In this document: piece by piece, positions 1 to 4,740 of the stretch | Layout of the letters: each line of letters begins with the position of its first letter | Numbering within the stretch: the stretch's first letter is position 1 | Source of the DNA: an uncultured Oscillospiraceae bacterium | GTDB taxonomy: Bacteria > Bacillota > Clostridia > Oscillospirales > Oscillospiraceae | Assembly (NCBI GenBank): GCA_900752305.1 | Contig: CAADUV010000191.1 | Coordinates: 1 to 6,205 of the forward strand | Length of the DNA stretch: 6,205 nt | Direction: 5' to 3' | Program-made: the position numbers and the translations under genes | The notes under the pieces: generated by a model | The model's database searches: none | Seen by the model: the letters and a program-made list of their open reading frames with translations, nothing else | What the model was told of the DNA's origin: nothing

Positions 1-1263
1 GCGGCCGCTGCCCAGGCAGCTCGTGCCTCCCAGGGACGGCGGACGGTGGAGCCTCAGCCCCAACAGACCCGCACTCGCCGGCCGGAGGAGTATCGTCGGC
101 CGGAGAAACGGCCGCAGCCCTCTAATCGCAGGCGGCGTCCGGAAGACAGTGCGCGTCCCGCCCGTCCCCGTCCCAGCGGCGGCAATGGCAATGGACGTCC
201 CCCGGTGCCGCCCGACCCCAACGCAGCGCGGCGCAGGAGACCTCGGAAGCGGAAGAAGTCCCGCGCCCTGCGGGTGCTGCTCATCGTGCTGGTCATCCTG
301 GTTGTGCTGGCCGGTGCGCTGGCGGCCTTTGGCGGGGTTGAATTGAGCAAGATCAACCGGCTGGGCGCGTCCATCTTCACCAAGGAGGACTTTGACCAGG
401 ACGCTTCCGGCGCGGACACCATCCAAGCGGTGGACTGGGGCAAGGCCCACGTGGCTACCAAGGTGGACGGGGTGGTGAACATCCTGCTGGTGGGGCAGGA
501 CACCCGTGGGGAGCAGCGGCAGCGGTCTGACTCCATGATTATCCTGAGCATCAACAAGAACACCAAGCAGATGACCATGGTCTCCATCATGCGCGATCTG
601 TATGTGCAGATCCCCGGCTACAGCGACAACCGCATCAACTCCGCCTACGCCTTCGGCGGCTTCGAGCTGCTGGATGCCACCATTGAGCAGAATTTCGGCG
701 TGGTCATCGACTACAATGTGGAAGTGAACTTCAACGGGTTCAAGGACATTGTGGATAAGGTGGGCGGCATCGACGTGGACCTGACCGAAGAAGAAGTGGA
801 GTACATGAACAGCGCGAAGTTCGTCCACACCATGAACTACAAGGGGAAACAGAACTTCAAGGCGGGCACCAACCACCTGGACGGCGCCCAGGCACTCTGT
901 TACGCCCGCATCCGCCGGGTAGGCGACGACTTCGCCCGGACCCAGCGCCAGCGTACCATCATCCAGACCGTGTACAAAAAGGCCAAGGAAGAGAGCTGGA
1001 CCAAGCTGCTGGGCATCTACGAGAGCGTGGCAGACGATCTGACCACCGACATGGACCCCCTCCAGCTGGTGAGCATCGCCTTCTCCGGCTACGACATGGG
1101 GCTGGACTCCCTGAACAGCTACCGCGTCCCCTCCGACGGCTCCTATCGGAACGAGACCATCAACCGGATGATGGTGCTGGTTCCCAAGGACTGGAACGCC
1201 ACCCGGAGCGAGATCAAGGAGTACCTGTACGGTACGGGAACAGATACTTCCAACACCCAATAA
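1..1263 (+). CDS. LCP-family (LytR-CpsA-Psr) cell-wall glycopolymer transferase, 5' end open
   Basis: Membrane-anchored enzyme of the LytR-CpsA-Psr family, whose members move undecaprenyl-linked glycopolymers (teichoic acids, capsule) onto peptidoglycan outside the cell. Numbering from the in-frame GTG at 46 (405 residues): residues 1-72 are a cytoplasmic tail very rich in Arg and Pro, 74-96 are one transmembrane helix (VLLIVLVILVVLAG core), and about 143-312 are the LCP domain. Visible family hallmarks are the D152-T-R154 turn, the R160-S-D162-S motif, S180-I-M-R183-D184, the GGIDVDL strand near 240, Y286-A-R288-I-R290, and D295-F-A-R298-T-Q-R-Q-R303. The Asp and Arg residues are the ones that bind Mg2+ and pyrophosphate in the family. 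The reading frame is open upstream of the GTG to base 1 (Ala-rich codons) and no good ribosome site precedes the GTG. The true start is therefore probably outside the window and the tail is longer. No partner gene is visible. The substrate is not predictable. Confidence 0.92.
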   Translation, partial: AAAAQAARASQGRRTVEPQPQQTRTRRPEEYRRPEKRPQPSNRRRRPEDSARPARPRPSGGNGNGRPPVPPDPNAARRRRPRKRKKSRALRVLLIVLVILVVLAGALAAFGGVELSKINRLGASIFTKEDFDQDASGADTIQAVDWGKAHVATKVDGVVNILLVGQDTRGEQRQRSDSMIILSINKNTKQMTMVSIMRDLYVQIPGYSDNRINSAYAFGGFELLDATIEQNFGVVIDYNVEVNFNGFKDIVDKVGGIDVDLTEEEVEYMNSAKFVHTMNYKGKQNFKAGTNHLDGAQALCYARIRRVGDDFARTQRQRTIIQTVYKKAKEESWTKLLGIYESVADDLTTDMDPLQLVSIAFSGYDMGLDSLNSYRVPSDGSYRNETINRMMVLVPKDWNATRSEIKEYLYGTGTDTSNTQ

Positions 1264-1266
1264 ACC

Positions 1267-1300
1267 AAAGAACCACCTGGATAGCCAGGTGGTTCTTTTT
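1267..1300 (+). terminator. Rho-independent terminator of the LCP gene
   Basis: A perfect 11-bp stem (GAACCACCTGG at 1270-1280 with CCAGGTGGTTC at 1285-1295) has a 4-base loop ATAG and is followed by a T run (1296-1300). Three A residues before the stem pair with the first Ts, so the hairpin may also work in reverse for the convergent flavodiiron gene. It begins three bases after the stop codon. Confidence 0.88.
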
Positions 1301-1306
1301 CGCCCG

Positions 1307-1346
1307 ATCGAAAGCCCCCTTCGATAGGAAACCGGAGAGGGCTTTC
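1307..1346 (-). terminator. Hairpin between convergent genes, possible terminator of the flavodiiron gene
   Basis: GAAAGCCC (1310-1317) pairs with GGGCTTTC (1339-1346). The stem extends inward by two more pairs after one mismatch, with a loop of about 15 bases. It lies 37 bases beyond the stop of the minus-strand flavodiiron gene. On the minus strand no T run follows it, so termination here is uncertain and may depend on the neighbouring hairpin at 1267-1298. An alternative stem, ATCGAA (1307-1312) with TTCGAT (1320-1325), excludes this one. Confidence 0.45.
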
Positions 1347-1382
1347 TCTGTAGGGGGTTGAAATACGTGTAATCGTACTATC

Positions 1383-2546
1383 TTACTTTGCCACCAGGGC
1401 GTCAGCCAGGGCTTCCATAGCGGTCAGGTTGCCCTCCTTCAGGGCGGAGCGGATGGTGACCATGGGATCGACGATCTTGATGTCCTTGAGGGTCTCCAGG
1501 GACTCCTTGACCTTCTTGCCGGCTACAGGCCCCCAGGAGCCGTTCTGGATGATGCCCACGGTGCGCTTCTGGTAGTTCTTCAGCTTCAGGTGATAGACAA
1601 AGTCCTCCACCACGGGGAAGACGCCGGCGTCATAGGTGACGGTGGCGATGACCAGCTTGTCATAGCGGTAGGCGCACTCGATGGCCTCGGCCATGTCGTC
1701 CCGCGCCAGGTCGAAGATCTCTACCTTCTGGCCACGGTCTTCCAGCATCTTCTGCATGATCTTGGCAGCCTTAGCGGTGTGGCCGTGGATGGAGCCGTAG
1801 ACGATGGTGACGCCTTCGTCTTCCGGTTCATAGCTGGCCCAGGTCAGGTACTTGCCAATATAGTGACCCAGGTCTTCCTTCAGGATGGGGCCGTGGAGGG
1901 GGCAGATGGTGGCGATGTCCAGGGTGGCTGCCTTCTGGAGCAGGGCCATGACGTTGGCGCCGTACTTACCCACGATGTTGATATAGTAACGGCGGGCTTC
2001 GCAGTCCCAATCTTCCTCGGTGTCCAGGGCGCCGAACTTGCCAAAGCCGTCGGCGGAGAACAGGATCTTCTCGGCGCTCTCATAGCTGACCATGACTTCG
2101 GGCCAGTGCACCATGGGAGCCATGACGAAGGTGAGGGTGTGGTGACCCAGTTCCAGGGTGTCGCCCTCGTTGACGACCACCTTGCGGCTCTGGAAGTCGA
2201 AGTCATAGAACTGTTCCATCATAGCGAACAGCTTGGGGTTGGAGACGAACTTCATGTCGGGATACTTCTCCGCCAGCTGCTGGATGCTGCCTGCATGGTC
2301 CGGTTCCATGTGGTGGATGACCAGGTAGTCAGGCAGACGGCCTGCCAGAGCCTGCTCCACGTTGGCCAGCCACTCGGTGGTCTTGCGGGGGTCTACGGTG
2401 TCCATGATGGCGATCTTGTCGTCCATGATGACATAGGAGTTATAGGAGACGCCGTTGGGCACCACGTACTGGCTCTCGAACAGGTCGATGGTCTTGTCGT
2501 CTACGCCGACGTACAGAACGGAATCGGAAATATAGGTATCTTTCAT
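1383..2546 (-). CDS. fprA: FprA-type flavodiiron protein (O2/NO reductase)
   Basis: Cytosolic flavodiiron protein of class A. It takes electrons from rubredoxin or a similar donor through FMN to a diiron site that reduces O2 to water, and in some members NO to N2O. Numbered from the ATG at 2546 (387 residues), residues 1-240 are a metallo-beta-lactamase-like domain. Its diiron ligands are H79-x-E81-x-D83 (then H84), H147, D166 and H218 (CPLHGP). Residues about 245-387 are a flavodoxin domain with an FMN loop (YGSIHGHT), a TYDAGVFP turn and an IQNGSWGP loop. No rubredoxin or extra C-terminal domain is present. Start choice: AAGGAGG (2555-2561) sits 8 bases before the ATG at 2546 and 5 before the ATG at 2549. 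An upstream in-frame ATG at 2573 lies before that site and has none of its own, so it is unlikely. The spacing D166 to H218 is 51 residues, about nine fewer than I recall for Desulfovibrio ROO. A promoter of its own lies upstream. In vivo substrate preference cannot be read from sequence. Confidence 0.95.
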   Translation of the reverse strand: MKDTYISDSVLYVGVDDKTIDLFESQYVVPNGVSYNSYVIMDDKIAIMDTVDPRKTTEWLANVEQALAGRLPDYLVIHHMEPDHAGSIQQLAEKYPDMKFVSNPKLFAMMEQFYDFDFQSRKVVVNEGDTLELGHHTLTFVMAPMVHWPEVMVSYESAEKILFSADGFGKFGALDTEEDWDCEARRYYINIVGKYGANVMALLQKAATLDIATICPLHGPILKEDLGHYIGKYLTWASYEPEDEGVTIVYGSIHGHTAKAAKIMQKMLEDRGQKVEIFDLARDDMAEAIECAYRYDKLVIATVTYDAGVFPVVEDFVYHLKLKNYQKRTVGIIQNGSWGPVAGKKVKESLETLKDIKIVDPMVTIRSALKEGNLTAMEALADALVAK

Positions 2547-2554
2547 CATAACTT

Positions 2555-2561
2555 CCTCCTT
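2555..2561 (-). promoter_or_regulatory. Strong ribosome binding site deciding the flavodiiron start
   Basis: The minus strand reads AAGGAGG, then AAGTT, then two adjacent ATG codons (2549 and 2546). It places the start at one of these and argues against the ATG at 2573, which lies upstream of the site. Confidence 0.8.
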
Positions 2562-2567
2562 AATGGG

Positions 2568-2583
2568 ATTCATTCTTAATTAA
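2568..2583 (-). promoter_or_regulatory. Candidate operator shared with the perR-like promoter
   Basis: The plus strand carries ATTCTTAATTAA (2572-2583). It matches ATTCTTGATTAA at 4605-4616 upstream of the PerR-like gene in 11 of 12 bases, and the homology extends a little further to 16 bases (13 identical). Here it lies 10 bases downstream of the -10 element, just after the expected transcription start, where a bound repressor would block the polymerase. A 10-bp palindrome, CTTAATTAAG (2575-2584), overlaps it. It does not match the canonical PerR box TTATAAT-N-ATTATAA, so the binding protein is inferred, not shown. Confidence 0.45.
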
Positions 2584-2593
2584 GCACAACCAC

Positions 2594-2622
2594 AGTATAC
2601 CATAGCCGCTTGTGTTTGTCAC
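2594..2622 (-). promoter_or_regulatory. Sigma-A-like promoter of the flavodiiron gene
   Basis: On the minus strand, GTGACA (2617-2622, 5 of 6 to TTGACA) is followed by a 17-base spacer and TATACT (2594-2599, 5 of 6 to TATAAT). The expected start is near 2587, giving a leader of about 40 bases that contains the shared motif and the ribosome site. The flavodiiron gene can therefore be transcribed independently of the cyclase gene upstream. Confidence 0.75.
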
Positions 2623-2690
2623 CCTTTTTCCCTTGCTTTTTCTCACAAAATTACAGGTGGATTTTTTGGCGATGTTTCTCATCAGCAACA

Positions 2691-3338
2691 TCAGTCTGCC
2701 CAAAAAGCCACCGCTCGAACCGGTGCCCCGTCCGCATCCGCCTGTTTCAGGGGCAAAGCGCAGAAGAACACCACCCCGTCCCCCACCTGCTCCAGGTTGG
2801 TGAGGTTTTCGATGATGACCATGCGGTCGTCGGCCAGCAGTTTCCGGTGCAGGGTCAGGTTTTCGTCGGCGATGGGGTCCAGGCCGATGGTGTCCAGACC
2901 GATGCCCTTCTTCCCCGTTTTCAGCAGCCAGTCGGCCACCTGGTGGGTGATATAAGGGTAATCGCCGAAGTATTCCGGCTGTCCCCAATACCGGCTCCAG
3001 CCGGTGTGGAAGAGGATAAACTCCGCCTGGTTGGCCGTCTCCCACTGCTTGCGGATGTGGCGCATGGCGATGCGCTCCCCCGCTTGCAGCTCCGGGCAGT
3101 GGATGACCACGGCGGTGCCGGAGAACTGGGTGATGGGCAGCACATCCAGCGTCTTGCCGGTGGGGTACAGGTGGGCTGGGGCGTCCATGTGGGTGCCGGT
3201 GTGGGAGTAGAAGGTCAGACAGGTCTCCCGGAAGCCGCTCTCCTGATAGCGGTTGGCGGGTACCGTTTTCGGCCCCTCAGTGCCTGGGTAAACGGGCATA
3301 TTCTCTTTGATCACGTGGGTTAGGTCCACTGCGTGCAT
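2691..3338 (-). CDS. Cyclase-family metal-dependent hydrolase (KynB-like)
   Basis: Cytosolic protein of the cyclase family (Pfam PF04199), the fold of bacterial arylformamidase KynB and relatives such as isatin hydrolase. These use one or two divalent metals to hydrolyse amides or lactone-like rings. The 215 residues are full length for the family. The signature H46-T-G-T-H50-M-D52-A-P-A-H56 supplies metal ligands and the catalytic histidine (H56 corresponds to KynB His60). H164 (LTLH) and E177 (IIEN) fit the remaining second-metal ligands. The N-terminus (VDLTHVIKENMPVYPG) is also typical. No other kynurenine-pathway gene is visible, so the substrate is unknown and tryptophan degradation should not be assumed. 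The ATG is preceded by a G-rich site (AAAGGGGGGG) 8 bases upstream. It has its own promoter candidate. No clear terminator follows, so some read-through into the flavodiiron gene is possible. Confidence 0.9.
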   Translation of the reverse strand: MHAVDLTHVIKENMPVYPGTEGPKTVPANRYQESGFRETCLTFYSHTGTHMDAPAHLYPTGKTLDVLPITQFSGTAVVIHCPELQAGERIAMRHIRKQWETANQAEFILFHTGWSRYWGQPEYFGDYPYITHQVADWLLKTGKKGIGLDTIGLDPIADENLTLHRKLLADDRMVIIENLTNLEQVGDGVVFFCALPLKQADADGAPVRAVAFWAD

Positions 3339-3371
3339 GGCACATTCCCCCCCTTTTGCTTTTTCTTATAT

Positions 3372-3400
3372 AGTATAGCAGATTTTTCCCCGGTTGTCCC
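3372..3400 (-). promoter_or_regulatory. Promoter candidate of the cyclase-family gene
   Basis: On the minus strand, GGGACA (3395-3400, 4 of 6 to TTGACA) is followed by a 17-base spacer and TATACT (3372-3377), itself followed by ATATAA. Transcription would begin about 27 bases before the ATG at 3338. Confidence 0.6.
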
Positions 3401-3523
3401 ACTTTTTTACCCTGGGTGTGGGGGATGGTCGTGATATTTTGCAAGCGTCATTGTCACGCGCCTTCATTTTTCGTCCTATTTTCTCCTTTTTGCGGCTAAT
3501 CCTCTGCTTTTTCCGCCTCTTTA

Positions 3524-3549
3524 TCTGTAAAGCGTTTTCACTTTGCAGG
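3524..3549. repeat. Imperfect inverted repeat, copy 1 of 2
   Basis: TGTAAAG (3526-3532), 8 bases, then CTTTGCA (3541-3547): arms complementary at 6 of 7 positions. The whole 26-base block matches copy 2 at 3688-3713 in 22 of 26 positions by eye, in the same orientation and 164 bases away. The mismatches fall both in the arms and in the centre. The centre AAAGCGTTTTCA resembles part of a CcpA cre site but carries an extra base relative to the TGNAANCG start. Confidence 0.55.
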
Positions 3550-3558
3550 AAAACGACT

Positions 3559-3654
3559 TTTTCCACCGTCTTCGCCCACTTTTGTCTCTAAGTTCTCTCC
3601 ACGCATTTTCCATCAAAACTTCCTGTTTCCACATCTTCCACAGGGTTTTCAACA
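3559..3654 (+). other. Cluster of degenerate DnaA-box-like motifs
   Basis: Compared with TTATCCACA, four same-strand nonamers match 7 of 9: TTTTCCACC (3559-3567), GTTTCCACA (3625-3633), TCTTCCACA (3634-3642) and TTTTCAACA (3646-3654). CTCTCCACG (3595-3603) matches 6 of 9. No dnaA, dnaN or other origin gene is in the window, and the pyrimidine-rich background makes such matches likelier by chance, so this is only a candidate. Confidence 0.25.
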
Positions 3655-3687
3655 CCTATTGCACAAGTCACTCGTTTCTCGTACCAG

Positions 3688-3713
3688 TCTGTATAGCATT
3701 TTCACTTTACATG
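3688..3713. repeat. Imperfect inverted repeat, copy 2 of 2
   Basis: TGTATAG (3690-3696), 8 bases (CATTTTCA), then CTTTACA (3705-3711): arms complementary at 6 of 7. The mismatch is at a different arm position from copy 1, so the two copies share the same ideal dyad TGTAAAG-N8-CTTTACA. GTAC tetramers flank it at 3681 and 3713. Confidence 0.55.
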
Positions 3714-3849
3714 TACCGTTTTTGCTTTCCAAATTTTGTGTCATCCTTTTCCCATACCTCTCCCCTCCCCTACCACGGTTCTGTCTTCCTTTTTCTCATT
3801 TTAGCGGTTTTTATCGAGATTTATTCTTGGTATGCGACCAAATTCACGC

Positions 3850-3883
3850 AAAAGACCGGTGCAGCAAAATGCCTCACCGGTCT
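3850..3883 (-). terminator. Terminator of the perR-TSCPD operon
   Basis: A perfect 9-bp stem, AGACCGGTG with CACCGGTCT (3853-3861 and 3875-3883), has a 13-base loop. On the minus strand it ends in a short T run (CTTTTG). It lies 22 bases beyond the stop of the TSCPD gene. The loop can form a small inner GCA/TGC stem. Confidence 0.75.
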
Positions 3884-3905
3884 CCCGTTCTTGCAAAATG
3901 TGTTT

Positions 3906-4160
3906 TTACTCTTTGGGCAGTGCCTTCAGCGCCTGCGCCAGCTGGTCGGGGCAGGAAGTGGCCTTGCGTCCGCAGCGGATGCCTTCCAGGCGCTGGATGA
4001 TGTCCTCTACCTTCATCCCACGCACCAGGGAGGCGATGCCCTGCAAGTTGCCGCTGCAGCCGCCCAGCACCTGCAAATCCTCCAAGATGCCCTCGTTGAC
4101 CGTGATCTCCATTAACTGGGAACATACGCCCTGGGGGCGATACTGATAAGTCTTGCTCAT
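3906..4160 (-). CDS. Small TSCPD-domain protein (TIGR03905-like)
   Basis: An 84-residue cytosolic protein recognised by its TSCPD motif (T68-S-C-P-D72) and the overall pattern of the TIGR03905 family. This is a short stand-alone version of the domain found at the C-terminus of some B12-dependent ribonucleotide reductases. Four cysteines are present: C13 (GVCSQ), C35 (GGCSGN), C63 (IRCG) and C70 (TSCPD). This is suited to metal binding or thiol redox chemistry, but the family's biochemical role is not established to my knowledge. The ATG has a ribosome site (AAAGGAAG) 8 bases upstream. The gene starts 21 bases after the PerR-like stop on the same strand, so it is almost certainly in one operon with it, ending at the hairpin beyond its stop. 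That pairing fits a redox- or metal-linked role (inference). Confidence 0.88.
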   Translation of the reverse strand: MSKTYQYRPQGVCSQLMEITVNEGILEDLQVLGGCSGNLQGIASLVRGMKVEDIIQRLEGIRCGRKATSCPDQLAQALKALPKE

Positions 4161-4181
4161 AACAAACGCTTCCTTTCGTTT

Positions 4182-4583
4182 TTATCCTTCTGCCGGTTCC
4201 TTCCCTTTCAGTTTACACGTTTGGCAGGTGCCGTAAAAGACCAGATCGTGCCATTCCACGGTCACCCCGCACTCCGCTTCCGCCCGCTGGTCCAGCTGCC
4301 CGTCGTACTGCAAGTCCAGGTCGGACACGCAGCCGCACTGGGTACAATAGAAATGGGGATGCTCCATGGTCTGGGCGTCGTAGCGCTCTACTGGGAAGTG
4401 GAGGAGTTTCAGTTTGCCCTCCTCCGCCAGCAGCTTCAAATTTCGGTACACCGTCCCACGGCTCAGGTTGGGATTGTCCGGCAGCAGCCAGCGGTACACC
4501 ATGTCCGCCGTGGGATGTTCGGTGGTGTTTCGTACACAATGATAGATCAGCTCTCGCTGACGGGAATAGCGGCGTTGTATCAT
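4182..4583 (-). CDS. perR: PerR-like Fur-family transcriptional regulator
   Basis: A 133-residue metal-dependent dimeric repressor. In PerR, peroxide oxidises His ligands at a regulatory Fe(II) site and releases DNA. The winged-helix domain spans about residues 1-62, with recognition helix SRGTVYRNLKLL (41-52). The dimerisation domain follows. By alignment from memory with B. subtilis PerR, all five regulatory ligands are present at matching spacing: H23 (HPTAD, = H37), D69 (= D85), H75 (= H91), H77 (= H93) and D88 (= D104). The structural zinc site is C80-x2-C83 and C120-x2-C123. Asp at position 69 favours a PerR-type over an iron-sensing Fur site. The start has a GAGGTG site close upstream (4 to 5 bases). 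It is the first gene of an operon with the TSCPD protein. A promoter and candidate operator lie directly upstream, suggesting autoregulation. A zinc- or iron-sensing role is less likely but not excluded. Confidence 0.85.
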   Translation of the reverse strand: MIQRRYSRQRELIYHCVRNTTEHPTADMVYRWLLPDNPNLSRGTVYRNLKLLAEEGKLKLLHFPVERYDAQTMEHPHFYCTQCGCVSDLDLQYDGQLDQRAEAECGVTVEWHDLVFYGTCQTCKLKGKEPAEG

Positions 4584-4600
4584 ATCTCACCTCTAACAGT

Positions 4601-4616
4601 AATGATTCTTGATTAA
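4601..4616 (-). promoter_or_regulatory. Candidate operator at the perR-like promoter
   Basis: ATTCTTGATTAA (plus strand 4605-4616) nearly repeats the element in the flavodiiron promoter. Here it directly abuts the -10 element and covers the expected transcription start. It sits inside an imperfect dyad, TAATGATTCTTGATTA (4600-4615), with a direct repeat TGATT at 4603 and 4610. The position is right for an autoregulatory repressor site. It does not fit the standard PerR box well. Confidence 0.45.
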
Positions 4617-4644
4617 ATTATAGCACGTTTCCCCCCAAATGCAA
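4617..4644 (-). promoter_or_regulatory. Promoter of the perR-TSCPD operon
   Basis: The minus strand has a perfect -10, TATAAT (4617-4622), with a weaker -35 candidate TTGCAT (4639-4644) 16 bases upstream. Transcription would start near 4610, inside the candidate operator. Confidence 0.65.
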
Positions 4645-4673
4645 CCACTTTTTTCTTCCAACATTTGGGCGGG
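4631..4673. repeat. Inverted repeat in the divergent perR/lipoprotein intergenic region
   Basis: CCCAAATG (4634-4641) and CATTTGGG (4662-4669) are perfect 8-bp arms. Three more C/G pairs (4631-4633 with 4671-4673) form if one base is bulged. The 20-base centre is pyrimidine-rich. The left arm overlaps the -35 candidate of the perR promoter, so it could be an operator for either gene. Confidence 0.45.
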
Positions 4674-4702
4674 TATTTCCTGCAAAAGCGCACATACTCT
4701 AG

Positions 4703-4716
4703 TTGTCTGGAGACAA
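4703..4716. promoter_or_regulatory. Compact dyad TTGTCT-GG-AGACAA upstream of the lipoprotein gene
   Basis: A perfect 6-bp palindrome with a 2-base centre lies 24 bases before the lipoprotein ATG and 12 bases before its ribosome site. Its size and form resemble a small dimeric-repressor operator of the GntR/TreR kind. As RNA it would be a weak 5-bp hairpin. No convincing sigma-A promoter was found for this gene. Confidence 0.4.
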
Positions 4717-4740
4717 ACCGATTTGAACGGAGGAATCACT

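Larger units (their letters stand above)
3401..3849. other. Gene-free pyrimidine-rich intergenic region
   Basis: Between the cyclase promoter and the terminator of the perR operon lie about 450 bases with no credible gene. The plus strand is dominated by T and C in long runs (for example around 3470-3525 and 3720-3800), and AT content is visibly higher than in the flanking genes. Open frames here translate to Phe/Ser-rich (plus) or Lys/Arg-rich (minus) low-complexity strings without ribosome sites. The region holds the two inverted-repeat copies and the DnaA-box-like cluster listed separately. Its function is unknown. Confidence 0.6.

Noticed and set aside
1..8. GCGGCCGC (NotI site) exactly at the window start, suggesting a cloning boundary
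   Set aside because: The bases continue the LCP reading frame with Ala codons, and the 8-mer is not surprising in GC-rich DNA. No vector sequence is seen.
54..590. 178-residue minus-strand open frame
   Set aside because: Antisense shadow of the LCP gene, Arg/Ser-rich composition from GC-rich codons.
1590..2579. 329-residue open frame on the plus strand
   Set aside because: It lies antisense to the flavodiiron gene, whose product has all family ligands. The antisense translation is a Val/Gly/His/Asp-rich shadow with no recognisable domain or ribosome site.
2671..2692. Hairpin GATGTT/AACATC at the end of the cyclase gene as a terminator
   Set aside because: Only a 6-bp AT-rich stem, overlapping the stop codon, and no T run follows on the minus strand.
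2560..3045. 161-residue minus-strand open frame
   Set aside because: Shifted-frame shadow of the cyclase-family gene that runs on through the flavodiiron promoter.
2610..3323. 237-residue plus-strand open frame
   Set aside because: Antisense to the cyclase-family gene, which has the complete metal-binding signature.
3526..3540. CcpA cre site reading of the first inverted repeat
   Set aside because: The spacing has one base too many for the TGNAANCG half, and the second copy lacks the central CG, so carbon-catabolite control is not supported.
3366..3566. 66-residue Lys/Arg-rich minus-strand frame
   Set aside because: Composition follows from the purine-rich strand. It has no ribosome site and overlaps the cyclase promoter.
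3543..4115. 190-residue plus-strand frame that looks hydrophobic
   Set aside because: The first part is Phe/Ser-rich because the DNA is pyrimidine-rich, and the second half is antisense to the TSCPD gene. No start signal.
4600..4616. Canonical PerR/Fur box upstream of the PerR-like gene
   Set aside because: The dyad matches the TTATAAT-N-ATTATAA pattern poorly. I list it only as a candidate operator.
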